Assembly: GCA_900541285.1 (NCBI GenBank) | Contig: UQJA01000016.1 | Coordinates: 1-24,796 of the forward strand | Source of the DNA: an uncultured Collinsella sp. | GTDB lineage: Bacteria > Actinomycetota > Coriobacteriia > Coriobacteriales > Coriobacteriaceae | DNA: 24,796 nt | Reading direction: 5' to 3' | Part shown: one piece after another, positions 1-8,402 of the stretch | Position numbering within the stretch: the stretch's first letter is position 1 | Layout of the letters: each line of letters starts with the position of its first letter | The notes under the pieces: model-generated | Database searches by the model: none | Seen by the model: only the letters and a program-made list of their open reading frames with translations | Told to the model about the DNA's origin: nothing | Position numbers and translations under genes: made by a program

Positions 1-1799
1 CACTACTCCGTCGGCCAAGCCGCCCCTCCCTCCCGTTTTCCCAGCGGGTGAAGCGCGAGGAGCCGGCTCGTTGGACGGTATGGAATGTCGACGCCGAGCT
101 AGAGCGTCAACTGCTGCAGGTGCTACGCATGAAGCCTCGTCGCACGGCTTCGGGCGTAGCGACCATTACCGTCATCACCAAGCCGTGGCCGTGCTCGGGC
201 GATTGCCTGTTTTGCCCCAACGACCTGCGCATGCCCAAAAGCTATCTGCACGCCGAGCCGGCGTGCGCCCGTGCAGAGCAAAACTGCTTCGATCCATATC
301 TGCAGGTGAGCGCCCGTTTGACGGCGCTTTCGCAGATGGGGCATGCGACCGATAAGATAGAGCTCATCGTGCTCGGTGGCACCTGGAGCGACTATCCGGA
401 AGGGTATCAGACGTGGTTTATGTCGGAGCTTTTCCGTGCGCTCAATGACGATGCCGTCGCCGGCGTGGCGGCAAACCCCATGTTGGCGCGTCCGGGCATC
501 AGTCGTGCCGAGGCGGGGCGCCTGCTCGATGACGCTCCCGCCGATGCCCTGCCGCCGGTGGTAGCGGAGCGTCGCGAGCGCTATCGGGCAGCCGGCATTG
601 CGACAGACGAGGTCGAGCTTGCTGCCGGCGTTGCCGACGACCAGGGGCGTGTGGATGCTGCCGTGGGCGGCTACAACCGTGCGGTGCGTCGTCTGTACGG
701 CCCCGGTACGCCGTGGGGCGAAGTCGCCGAGTGGCAGACGGCAACGATGGAGGAGCTTGAACGTCAACAGCGCATCAACGAGACGGCGAAGCATCGCGTG
801 GTGGGACTCGTTATCGAGACGCGCCCCGATGCCGTAACGCCGAAGGCCCTCACGCTTATCCGCCGCCTGGGCTGCACCAAGATCCAGATGGGCATCCAGA
901 GCCTCGACCAGCACCTGCTCGATATCAACGAGCGGCGCATTTCGGTGGCGCAGATCGAGCGGGCGTTTTCGCTTGCGCGCCTGTTTGGCTTTAAGATTCA
1001 CGCGCATTTTATGCTCAACTTGCTGGGCGCCACGCCCGAAGGGGACAAGCGCGACTACGAGCGCTTTGTGACCGAGGGGGCCTTTATGCCCGACGAGGTC
1101 AAAGTCTATCCGTGTGCACTCATCGAGGGCTCGCGTCTGGTGGGCTGCTATGAGCGTGGCAAGTGGCGTCCCTATACCGAGGAGGAGCTGCTCGATGTAC
1201 TGGCCGATGACATCGTGGTGACGCCGGCGTTCTGCCGCATCAGTCGCATGATCCGCGACTTTAGCTCCGATGACATCATGGTGGGCAACAAGAAGCCCAA
1301 CCTGCGTCAGCTCGTCGAGAATCGCTTGGCGGCTCGTGGAGAAGGCACAGTGGTGCGCGAGATTCGCTATCGCGAGATCAGTACCGCGGGTGCCGACTTG
1401 GATGAGCTTTCTCTTGATGAGGAAGTGGCGTACGAGACGCCGGTGACTTACGAGCGCTTTTTGCAGTGGGTGACGCCGCGGGGCAAGATCGCGGGCTTTT
1501 TGCGGTTGTCGCTGCCCGACCATTCGTTTGTTGCCGCGCATGCGGACGAGTTGCCGACGACGCCGGACGAGGCGATGATTCGCGAGGTACACGTGTATGG
1601 CATGGCGGCACGCGTGGGCGACCAGGGCCAGGCGGCGCAGCATCATGGGTTGGGGCGTTTGCTCGTAGAGCGTGCGTGCGAGATTGCCCGGGATGCGGGT
1701 TATGCGCGTATCAACGTTATTAGCGCAATTGGCACACGCGAGTACTATCGCCATCTTGGATTTTATGACCATGGCCTTTATCTGCAAAAGGAGCTCTAG
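1..1799 (+). CDS. Elp3-family tRNA uridine-34 radical SAM/GNAT enzyme (5' end outside window)
   Basis: Elp3-type enzymes add a carboxymethyl-type group to C5 of wobble uridine 34 in tRNA, using a radical SAM domain and a C-terminal acetyltransferase domain. Counting from the GTG at 48, residues 29-36 read KPRRTASG, just before the CX3CX2C iron-sulfur motif (Cys49, Cys53, Cys56; CSGDCLFCPN). The family block VLGGTWSDYP lies near residue 107. The C-terminus is a GNAT fold ending in GTREYYRHLGF, typical of Elp3. The reading frame is open to the left edge. The GTG at 48 has no Shine-Dalgarno sequence, and family members carry more sequence before the KPxRTxSG block, so I infer the true start is upstream of the window. 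The last codons contain the ribosome site of the next gene. Family assignment is firm; the exact modification is inferred. Confidence 0.9.
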   Translation, partial: LLRRPSRPSLPFSQRVKREEPARWTVWNVDAELERQLLQVLRMKPRRTASGVATITVITKPWPCSGDCLFCPNDLRMPKSYLHAEPACARAEQNCFDPYLQVSARLTALSQMGHATDKIELIVLGGTWSDYPEGYQTWFMSELFRALNDDAVAGVAANPMLARPGISRAEAGRLLDDAPADALPPVVAERRERYRAAGIATDEVELAAGVADDQGRVDAAVGGYNRAVRRLYGPGTPWGEVAEWQTATMEELERQQRINETAKHRVVGLVIETRPDAVTPKALTLIRRLGCTKIQMGIQSLDQHLLDINERRISVAQIERAFSLARLFGFKIHAHFMLNLLGATPEGDKRDYERFVTEGAFMPDEVKVYPCALIEGSRLVGCYERGKWRPYTEEELLDVLADDIVVTPAFCRISRMIRDFSSDDIMVGNKKPNLRQLVENRLAARGEGTVVREIRYREISTAGADLDELSLDEEVAYETPVTYERFLQWVTPRGKIAGFLRLSLPDHSFVAAHADELPTTPDEAMIREVHVYGMAARVGDQGQAAQHHGLGRLLVERACEIARDAGYARINVISAIGTREYYRHLGFYDHGLYLQKEL

Positions 1800-2678
1800 A
1801 TGAACAAGCCGAGTGTTTCTGCCGGCGTCGTTGCCGGCGTTGCTCTGGGAGCCGCGGCGCTTGGTGCGGCCGCTGTCGCTGTTCGTGCTGCCTGTCTGCA
1901 GGTTGCGCGAACCCGCAATGGGTTGGCGCGTGTGAAGCGCGTGCACGACGAGGGCGGCGACGAGGTCCGTGTGCTCGTGCAGGGCGGCGTCTACCAAAGC
2001 GCGAGCTATGTTGGCGATCGTTGGGCGGAGCCGGTCTTTGCGTACTATCGTGCATTTGACGATGTGTTTGAGGCCGAGGACGCAATGCGTGATGCTTACG
2101 GGCATGGTATCGACCGCATGCTTATGCTGGGCGGCGGCGGGTTTGCCTATCCTAAGTTCGCTCTGATGTCGCACGAGGGTTTGCGCATGGACGTCATCGA
2201 GTATGACGGAGAGATTACGCGCCTGGCGCGCCGCTGGTTCTACCTAGACGAGCTGGAGCGCGCGGCGGGCGATCGTCTGCGGGTGATAACCGCCGAGGCT
2301 CGTTCATATTTGGGCATTACGAGCGTGGGCCATCGTCGCTATGACGCGGTCGTGAGCGACTGCTTTGGCGGTGCCGAGCCTGTGCGCGAGCTGGCGACGG
2401 TTGAGGCGTTGCGTTTAGTGCGGGGCAGCCTGAACCCCGGGGGTATCTACGTTGCCAATATCGTGAGCGCAAACGAGGGGAGCGACGTGACGTTTCTGCG
2501 CGACTGCACTGCCACGGCACTCGAGGTATTCGCCCACGCCTGGGTGGTCCCATGTGGCGATGCGAAGTTCGGCGGCGAGGAAAACTACCTGCTCATCGCC
2601 AGCGACGGCAACTACGCCTTTGCCGAAGCCGTGCCCTTCGACACCGACTTCCTCGGCACCGTCCTTCACGACAAATAG
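1800..2678 (+). CDS. Membrane-anchored spermidine-synthase-like SAM-dependent transferase
   Basis: The protein has 292 residues. Residues 8-35 form an Ala/Gly/Val-rich hydrophobic segment, probably one membrane anchor. A Rossmann methyltransferase-type fold of the spermidine synthase superfamily follows: glycine loop LMLGGGGFAYPKF at 108-120, acidic nucleotide-ribose strand DVIEYDGEI at 131-139, and post-motif AVVSDCFGG at 183-191. The ATG follows the elp3-like stop directly (TAGATG), and AAAAGGAG lies inside the last elp3 codons, so the two are very probably co-transcribed and translationally coupled. Proteins of this class are often labelled spermidine synthase, but the substrate is not predictable here. 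A tail-to-tail neighbour begins 26 bp downstream, and the gap has no convincing terminator. Fold assignment is good; a polyamine role is only a possibility. Confidence 0.75.
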   Translation: MNKPSVSAGVVAGVALGAAALGAAAVAVRAACLQVARTRNGLARVKRVHDEGGDEVRVLVQGGVYQSASYVGDRWAEPVFAYYRAFDDVFEAEDAMRDAYGHGIDRMLMLGGGGFAYPKFALMSHEGLRMDVIEYDGEITRLARRWFYLDELERAAGDRLRVITAEARSYLGITSVGHRRYDAVVSDCFGGAEPVRELATVEALRLVRGSLNPGGIYVANIVSANEGSDVTFLRDCTATALEVFAHAWVVPCGDAKFGGEENYLLIASDGNYAFAEAVPFDTDFLGTVLHDK

Positions 2679-2704
2679 GTCTCCCCGTCCCAAAAAGACT
2701 GGTC

Positions 2705-5146
2705 TTAGGCGTGGTCGCGCCAGCCGAGAACGCGCTGCTTCATGCCCTCTATGTCGAGCACACCTTCGGCAAAGCCCTTGCGCACGAGCTCTTCGGGAAC
2801 AAACTCGTCGTAGCGGTCAAAGTAAGGCACCTCGCCAGGATAGACGAGCTCGATGGGGTCGAAGTCCTTCTCGGCCTCGGCGGCGAGCACCTCAAAGAAC
2901 GTCTCTTCGTCGGCCTTCATCTTAAACTGCATAAAGTACGGGCGTGATGGGTCGAGTCCGCGAAGGCCCAACTCAGCGGCGCATTTGATTTTAAGCATGC
3001 GCTCGAGTGCTAGGAAGGCGTAGCTGCCTAACCAGGGGAAGAGTACCCAGGTGTCGCCGCCCAGGTTAATGAGCGGTTTAGTTCCCGCACCCGAAATCTC
3101 GGCCGTATGGCGAGCCTGCGCCAAGCGGGCCCGTGCGTTACCCATGAGGTACGGATATGTCGCGTGCTCGTTGAGCGCCTTGCGCATGCGCTCGAGTACG
3201 TGTGTATTGATGTCGCCGGGGCAGTCGCCAAAGTAGGCCGGCACCCGGCCCTTGACCTGCGTGGCAAAGACGGTGTGGCGCTTCCAGTCCACTTCCTCGA
3301 CAATCCAGCAGTGTCCGGCGATGGCGATGCGCTCACCGGGCGGTGGCGGATTGACGATCGTACCCAACTCGGCCGATTCGCTGCGAACGGTGAACTCCTC
3401 GTTTTCCTGGAACACGGCGTAGAACTTAAAGTTGTTGATGATGCGCTCGCCCGCGAGACCCACGATGAGCCCGCCGCCCTCGGTGACCTGGATATGGTCG
3501 ATCTTAATGAGGTGGCGCAGCAGCACGCGATAGTCATCGGCCGAGACGCGATGGAAATAACTGAGCGTGAGTACGCGCTGGGCAAGCTCTGCCGGCGTGA
3601 GTTCGCCGGTGCTGGCAAGCGTCGACATGGTCTGGTGGTAGAGCAGGCTGTAGGGGAGTCGATCGAGCTCGGGCGGCTCGACCCACTTTTCCTCGCGATA
3701 GAGTTGTACGAGCGCGATGCCCTGCAGGAGCTTCCACGGAATGGTCTCGGGCATCATCGTGCGCGGCTCGGGCTCTTCCTCGCGCATGACAAACCACATC
3801 TCGGGCGGAAGATCGCGGCGTCCCGTGCGGCCCATTCGCTGCAAAAAGGAGCTGACGGTAAATGGCGCATCGATCTGAAACGCACGCTCCAGGCGGCCGA
3901 TATCGATACCGAGCTCCAGCGTAGAGGTGGTGACGGTCGTTTGCGCCTGTTCCTCGTCTCGCATGAGCTCCTCGGCCGTCTCACGCAGCGATGCCGAAAG
4001 ATTGCCGTGGTGGATGAGAAAGCGGTCGGGCTCGTGCCGGCTCTCGCAGTAGCTACGCAGCATGGAGCATACGGCCTCTGCCTCCTCGCGCGAGTTGGCA
4101 AAGACCAGGCACTTGCGGCCGCGGGTGTGTTCGAAGATATAGCCCATGCCGGGGTCGGCGTTGTCTGGTGCTGTGTCGGTGGGGTTGAGTAATGCCTGTT
4201 CGGGTGCTTGGGGGATATCGACTTCGCCCTCGGGGGCCGAGGAAGTTTGGCGGTCCTTGGGAGCGGCCTTGCCCCGTGCCCGCTCACGACGTTGACGGCG
4301 CTCCTCTTGTGTGAGTTGTCCGCTGTGGCGCATGTCTTGGGTGTCGGCCGGCAGTGCCGCGGATGCCGCCTCGATGCGCTCGCACGCAAGCACTTCGGCC
4401 TCTTGAGGACCTGTGCCCACGAATCCCCGCTGCTGTGCCTGGGGGCCCGAGTTGTAGAAGTGCTCCATGGAGATGCGCCACACGCGACGCGGTTCTTCAA
4501 AGCGGGGGATAACGCAGTTGCGCCCCATTCCCTGTGAGAGAAAAGCGCCCGTGCGCTCGGGGTCGCCGATGGTGGCCGAAAGGCCAATGCGTCGAGGCTG
4601 CACGCCGGCCATGCGCGAGAGCCGCTCGATAAGGCAGAGCGTCTGCCCGCCACGGTCGCCGCGCATGAGCGAGTGGACCTCATCGATGACCACGTAGCGC
4701 AGGTCGCAAAACATGCGCGGGATCGCCATGTGCTTGTGGATCAGGAGCGCCTCGAGCGACTCGGGTGTAATCTGCAAGATGCCGCTCGGTTTTTTGATGA
4801 GCTTAGCCTTGTGCGACTGCGAGACATCGCCATGCCAGTGCCAGACAGGGATATCGGCCTCTTCGCAGAGGTCGTTGAGACGGACGAACTGATCATTGAT
4901 GAGCGCCTTGAGGGGGCCGATGTAGAGGGCGCCCACGCTCGCGGGCGGGTTCTCCCAAAACTCGGTCAGGATGGGAAAGAAGGCTGCCTCGGTTTTGCCG
5001 GAAGCCGTGGATGCCGTCAGGAGCACATTGTCTTGCGTGTTAAAGATGGCGTCTGCCGCTGCAACCTGGATAGAGCGCAGACTCTCCCAATCGTGGGTGT
5101 AGATGAAGTCTTGGATAAACGGAGCGTAGCGGGCAAAGGCGTTCAC
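2705..5146 (-). CDS. Lhr-like DEAD/DEAH-box helicase, third gene of a Shango-type defence operon
   Basis: Superfamily 2 helicase of 813 residues. Motifs, numbered from the chosen start: Walker A TASGKT at 47-52, DEVH at 155-158, SAT at 190-192, motif IV KCLVFANSR at 345-353, motif V TSTLELGIDIG at 407-417, motif VI QRMGRTGRR at 436-444. The long C-terminal part suits the winged-helix and accessory region of Lhr-type enzymes, a group that includes BREX helicases. I chose the GTG at 5146 because AAAGGAGG lies 4 nt upstream; a longer frame to 5209 would translate through that ribosome site. Residues about 232-332 form a charged, Pro/Gln/Arg-rich insertion between the RecA domains. It is the third gene after the TerB-domain and ATPase genes, separated from the latter by 116 bp containing a hairpin. 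It probably acts on phage or plasmid DNA; that is inferred from the operon. Confidence 0.88.
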   Translation of the reverse strand: MNAFARYAPFIQDFIYTHDWESLRSIQVAAADAIFNTQDNVLLTASTASGKTEAAFFPILTEFWENPPASVGALYIGPLKALINDQFVRLNDLCEEADIPVWHWHGDVSQSHKAKLIKKPSGILQITPESLEALLIHKHMAIPRMFCDLRYVVIDEVHSLMRGDRGGQTLCLIERLSRMAGVQPRRIGLSATIGDPERTGAFLSQGMGRNCVIPRFEEPRRVWRISMEHFYNSGPQAQQRGFVGTGPQEAEVLACERIEAASAALPADTQDMRHSGQLTQEERRQRRERARGKAAPKDRQTSSAPEGEVDIPQAPEQALLNPTDTAPDNADPGMGYIFEHTRGRKCLVFANSREEAEAVCSMLRSYCESRHEPDRFLIHHGNLSASLRETAEELMRDEEQAQTTVTTSTLELGIDIGRLERAFQIDAPFTVSSFLQRMGRTGRRDLPPEMWFVMREEEPEPRTMMPETIPWKLLQGIALVQLYREEKWVEPPELDRLPYSLLYHQTMSTLASTGELTPAELAQRVLTLSYFHRVSADDYRVLLRHLIKIDHIQVTEGGGLIVGLAGERIINNFKFYAVFQENEEFTVRSESAELGTIVNPPPPGERIAIAGHCWIVEEVDWKRHTVFATQVKGRVPAYFGDCPGDINTHVLERMRKALNEHATYPYLMGNARARLAQARHTAEISGAGTKPLINLGGDTWVLFPWLGSYAFLALERMLKIKCAAELGLRGLDPSRPYFMQFKMKADEETFFEVLAAEAEKDFDPIELVYPGEVPYFDRYDEFVPEELVRKGFAEGVLDIEGMKQRVLGWRDHA

Positions 5147-5227
5147 GGGGCCTCCTTTCAACAACGGGTTATCAAACGCAACGGGCAATGGGTCGTCGAA
5201 TTGCAACATCGACGTTTGCCCAGATAA

Positions 5228-5264
5228 AACCTGCCAAAATAAACCTGTCCCTTTTTGGCAGGTT
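5228..5264 (-). terminator. 12-bp perfect hairpin between ATPase and helicase genes
   Basis: AACCTGCCAAAA (5228-5239) pairs perfectly with TTTTGGCAGGTT (5253-5264) around a 13-nt loop. Read on the minus strand, the stem is followed by TTATCT and includes part of the ATPase stop codon. It could be a weak terminator or attenuator that lowers helicase expression, an RNA-processing site, or a copy of a dispersed palindromic repeat. The loop contains a second near-copy of the ACCTGCC arm (ACCTGTCC). The U-tract is short, so full termination is unlikely. Confidence 0.5.
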
Positions 5265-6561
5265 AGATGGTGAATTCGGCGAAGTTACGGTCGCCGCCTG
5301 CGGTGCCGGTGTCGTCTGTTGCGGCTGCTGGCGCGTCGCCGCCGACGCTTTGCAGCAACTCGGCCACGTTGGCGTCGGGGTTCTGGCATAGGATGTCGAG
5401 CAGCTCGATAAAGTCACGAATGACTTCACGCGGCGTCAGATGCGTGTCGGCTCCCACACGACCGAACTCGATCTTGAGGAAGTCCACCAAGTCCTTCTCG
5501 GTAAGCGTGGGCGTCCAGCCAAAGTAGCCGGCGTGAATTTGCATGAGTTTTTCGATCAGCACCAGCAACTCCTCATAGGTGAGTGGCTGCAGGCGGATGA
5601 TGGGCGCGAGCATGTCCTTAAGGTCCTCGCGCGCAAAGCGGCCCTGAGCGAGTCGGCTGCGCAGGGCCTCGTAGGAGAACACGCCTCGGCGGCGGTCCTC
5701 GATAGAGGTCGGCGTGCCACCCATGATTACGCCCAGGTACTGCGCCTTGCCCTGAAGCGTGTCGTTGTACATGGTCAGGATCTTCTCGTAGTTATATTGG
5801 CGCGTAATCGCGTTGGGAATCTTGTACAGATTCACGAGCTCGTCGATGAGCACCAGCATGCCCTTGTAGCCGCTGCAGACCAAAAAGCGCGCAATGAGCT
5901 TAACGTAGTCGTACCAGTCGTCATCGCTGATGATGGTCGAGGAGCCCAACTCGGCGCGTGCCTCACTCTTGGTGCGGTATTCGCCGCGAATCCATTTGGT
6001 CACGCGACTCATAGCTTCTTCGTCACCCTCCGAGACGGCCATGCGATAGCGGCGGAGCATGCGGGTGAAGTCGAAGCCGTGGACCATCTCCTCGAGTGGG
6101 GCCAGTTGGGCATTGACGACCGACTCGTCGACGTCGGCACACGAGGCGACCCAGCGATCCAAAATAAGGTTGAGCGCACCGCCCTCGGGGCGCGTCCTGG
6201 TCGATATATTGCGGATGAGCTCGCGGTAGGTGGCAAGGCCCTGTCCTTGACCGCCCTGCAGGCGGCGCTCGGGCGACAGGTCGGCATCAGCGACGACGAA
6301 TCCCTCGCCCATGGCGTGCGTGCGGATGGTCTGGAGCAAAAAGCTCTTGCCGGCGCCGTAACGACCGACCAGAAAGCGGAAGCTCGCGCCACCGTCGGCG
6401 ATGAGACTCAGATCGGTGAGCAGGGCGCGGATCTCGACCTCGCGCCCTACGGTGATGTAAGGAAGGCCGATGCGCGGGACCACGCCGCCCTTGAGCGAGT
6501 TTAGAATGACGGCAGCGACGCGCTTGGGCACGCGGGGTGCTGCGGATGCGGTATCACTCAT
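5263..6561 (-). CDS. BREX-type (DUF2791-like, BrxD-like) P-loop ATPase, second gene of the Shango-type operon
   Basis: The protein has 432 residues. Walker A GRYGAGKS is at 66-73 and Walker B MLVLIDEL at 235-242, with Asp240/Glu241. The layout and the block VNLYKIPN after Walker B fit the BREX system ATP-binding family (BrxD, DUF2791), which also occurs as a lone ATPase beside Lhr-like helicases. The ATG lies in an 8-nt overlap with the end of the TerB-domain gene (ATGAGTGA), so translation is coupled. The C-terminus is an Ala/Gly/Asp-rich tail ending just inside a hairpin. By family knowledge it should hydrolyse ATP to load or regulate the helicase; that partnership is inferred from gene order. 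Walker residues are intact. Confidence 0.88.
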   Translation of the reverse strand: MSDTASAAPRVPKRVAAVILNSLKGGVVPRIGLPYITVGREVEIRALLTDLSLIADGGASFRFLVGRYGAGKSFLLQTIRTHAMGEGFVVADADLSPERRLQGGQGQGLATYRELIRNISTRTRPEGGALNLILDRWVASCADVDESVVNAQLAPLEEMVHGFDFTRMLRRYRMAVSEGDEEAMSRVTKWIRGEYRTKSEARAELGSSTIISDDDWYDYVKLIARFLVCSGYKGMLVLIDELVNLYKIPNAITRQYNYEKILTMYNDTLQGKAQYLGVIMGGTPTSIEDRRRGVFSYEALRSRLAQGRFAREDLKDMLAPIIRLQPLTYEELLVLIEKLMQIHAGYFGWTPTLTEKDLVDFLKIEFGRVGADTHLTPREVIRDFIELLDILCQNPDANVAELLQSVGGDAPAAATDDTGTAGGDRNFAEFTI

Positions 6562-8314
6562 GGTCTAGGTATCCTCTCACGTCTGCTTCGTAGTCCTCGA
6601 TAATCTGCGGCCCTGCCGCGCCGAATTCGATAACGGTGTCTCCCACCAGGTCAAAGAGCGCCTCGTTGATGCTGTCGACGAGCATATCTTCGCTTTGGCC
6701 CGAGTGCGCCACTGCCGATGTCGCTTGCGCTGCGTTTTGTTCGAGGAGCGCGCGAAGGAAGGTATCTTCGGCGGGAGCGAGTTTGTTTGCAGCTTCGGTG
6801 GGCGCGGGCGTTACGGGTGCGTCCACAGACGCGAGGAGCGGCGCCACGACGCCAAACTCTTCGGTGGAGACAGTCGGCTCGTCGGGTTCGTTTTGCCGTA
6901 TGGTCATCTCGCCAGGTTCGGCAGTCATGCCGGGTGCAGACTCGGTGTTCGGTTGCTCTATAAGCGTCGCCTCGGCTTCCACAGGTGCGCCGTCCTCGCG
7001 TTCCTCGTCGATCAAAAGCGCTTCGCGCGTTTGCACGGCGGCGCTCCGAATGTGTCCCAGCTGACTCAGATCGATATCGATCTTGACGGGCTGGTGTGCG
7101 GCGTCCCACGAAAGCCATGCCACAATCTCGTCATCGATAATCTTGGCCAGATATTTGGGGACCTTTTCTTCCTTAAGGGGATGGGCGGGGTCCAGCGCCA
7201 GGCGCAGGCGTTGGTCGCAGGCGCGCATCATTTCACCGAGCTTGCTACTCTTTTGCCTACTGCTATGGATACGCATGCATTCCCAAAAGCCGTTTTGGCA
7301 ACGGTAGATATGGATAGGATCCAGGCGGTATTCGCAGTCCTCGTGGCGCTCGGGCGCAAAGAATACGGCCGAGGCAAACATGGTGTAGGGCATGGCCGTC
7401 TCCTCCCCAAATAAACTCGCCACGATGCCGGTCTTTCGGTGCGTGTCATAGTAGCGCGCCATGCGGACATACACGGCGCATGCCACGTGGCGCAGATCGC
7501 GGTGGTGGCTGCGGTCGAGCCGCGAGCTACTTAGGTTGTACGTGGAGAGGGCGTTGATGGCGGCCATGAGTCGCTCCTCGCGCACCTCATCGGGCGGAAG
7601 GGGGAGCGTGGGCTCGGAGGTTTTGCGACGCGTAGGGGTCTGGCCGGACGGCGCCGGTGCTGGTACAAGGTCTCGTGCCGCGCGCCGCAGCTCGATAAGG
7701 GCGTAATCGAACATGACGGTTTTAGAATCACGAAGCAGCTTGGGGTCGAGCCCGTGGAACACGGCGTAGTCCTGCAACCACACGCGTGCAAACCGGTCGA
7801 TGCCGGGCTCGAAGGCGCGGTAGGCATCCCAAAAGGCCTTGATCTTGTTAAAACCATCGAGCGGGTCATCTACGCCAATGCCGCAAATCAGCTCATAGAG
7901 ATACAGAAAGGCAAAGGACGTAGACGTTTCCTCGACGGTTCCGCGGCGCACTTGGGCACGCCAGGTAAAGTAGCCGCGCAGCTGCCGGTCGCTCATGGCG
8001 TTGTAGGTGGGAAAGTACGACTTAAAGGTGCCGTTGTAGGGGCAGTCGTCCTCGAAATCGGCCATCAGCAAGCCTTGGCGGTAGAAAAGCTCGGCCTCCG
8101 ATAGCCAGCGGCCCGCGCCGCCCTTGGGGTCTTCTTGCCAACGCGATATCTCGCGCATCTTGCGGTACTGGTCGGGAAGGAAATTCTGCATCTGTCGGCC
8201 GGTTTTGAGAATCGGCTCGTCTGCGTAGATTTCGTTTGAGAAGCGGGCGGACTGATGGGTCCGGGCCTCGGCCATAATGCGCTCGATGAGCATCTTGATG
8301 TCCTGGTCGGCCAC
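6554..8314 (-). CDS. TerB_N/TerB_C domain protein, first gene of the Shango-type operon
   Basis: The protein has 586 residues. The TerB_N region covers about 65-215, with signature stretches FKSYFPTYNAMSDRQLRGYF (97-116) and FAFLYLYELICGIG (134-147). The TerB_C region covers about 408-586: KIDIDLSQLGHIR at 411-423 and DSINEALFDLVGDTVIEF at 547-564. An acidic, Pro/Thr/Glu-rich linker (about 436-512) splits the C-terminal part. TerB-type domains are linked to tellurite resistance and to membrane-associated stress or defence complexes. The start is a GTG preceded by AGGAGAGGAG, downstream of an extended -10 promoter. The stop overlaps the ATPase start by 8 nt. In the Shango anti-phage system a TerB-like protein, an ATPase and a helicase act together; the match here is by domain content and order, not by experiment. 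Confidence 0.85.
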   Translation of the reverse strand: MADQDIKMLIERIMAEARTHQSARFSNEIYADEPILKTGRQMQNFLPDQYRKMREISRWQEDPKGGAGRWLSEAELFYRQGLLMADFEDDCPYNGTFKSYFPTYNAMSDRQLRGYFTWRAQVRRGTVEETSTSFAFLYLYELICGIGVDDPLDGFNKIKAFWDAYRAFEPGIDRFARVWLQDYAVFHGLDPKLLRDSKTVMFDYALIELRRAARDLVPAPAPSGQTPTRRKTSEPTLPLPPDEVREERLMAAINALSTYNLSSSRLDRSHHRDLRHVACAVYVRMARYYDTHRKTGIVASLFGEETAMPYTMFASAVFFAPERHEDCEYRLDPIHIYRCQNGFWECMRIHSSRQKSSKLGEMMRACDQRLRLALDPAHPLKEEKVPKYLAKIIDDEIVAWLSWDAAHQPVKIDIDLSQLGHIRSAAVQTREALLIDEEREDGAPVEAEATLIEQPNTESAPGMTAEPGEMTIRQNEPDEPTVSTEEFGVVAPLLASVDAPVTPAPTEAANKLAPAEDTFLRALLEQNAAQATSAVAHSGQSEDMLVDSINEALFDLVGDTVIEFGAAGPQIIEDYEADVRGYLDHE

Positions 8315-8329
8315 CGCTTCTCCTCTCCT

Positions 8330-8395
8330 AACGCAGCTTCGGTGACCTCATATCATAGCACAGCATCAAACAGGTGTTCGGGATGCCGCTGCGTT
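8330..8395. repeat. AACGCAGC / GCTGCGTT inverted repeat flanking the operon promoter
   Basis: Two 8-bp arms (8330-8337 and 8388-8395) are exact reverse complements separated by 50 bp, with the -10 element between them. One arm would lie in the 5' leader and the other upstream of the promoter, so this is not a simple RNA hairpin. It could be a pair of operator half-sites for a looping or dimeric regulator, or a chance match; an 8-bp pair at this spacing is only modestly significant. Confidence 0.35.
8352..8360 (-). promoter_or_regulatory. Extended -10 promoter of the Shango-type operon
   Basis: On the minus strand the sequence reads TGCTATGAT, an exact TGn extension plus a hexamer matching five of six consensus -10 bases. 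The predicted start lies near 8345, about 30 nt before the GTG codon. No good -35 hexamer sits 16-18 nt upstream. The promoter is bracketed by an 8-bp inverted repeat: AACGCAGC at 8330-8337 and GCTGCGTT at 8388-8395. Confidence 0.55.
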
Positions 8396-8402
8396 GATAG
8401 AT

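Noticed and set aside
123..2174. Long minus-strand open frame opposite the Elp3-like gene
   Set aside because: It is the mirror of a high-GC coding region. Its product is His/Arg/Leu-rich with no domain, no ribosome site and no plausible neighbour.
2679..2704. AAGACTGGTCTT as a terminator between convergent genes
   Set aside because: The stem is at most four or five base pairs with a tiny loop and no T-run on either strand.
3107..4192. Plus-strand open frame opposite the helicase
   Set aside because: The helicase motifs on the other strand are complete; this frame has no family features.
5147..5209. N-terminal extension of the helicase to position 5209
   Set aside because: It would translate through the AAAGGAGG ribosome site that serves the GTG at 5146.
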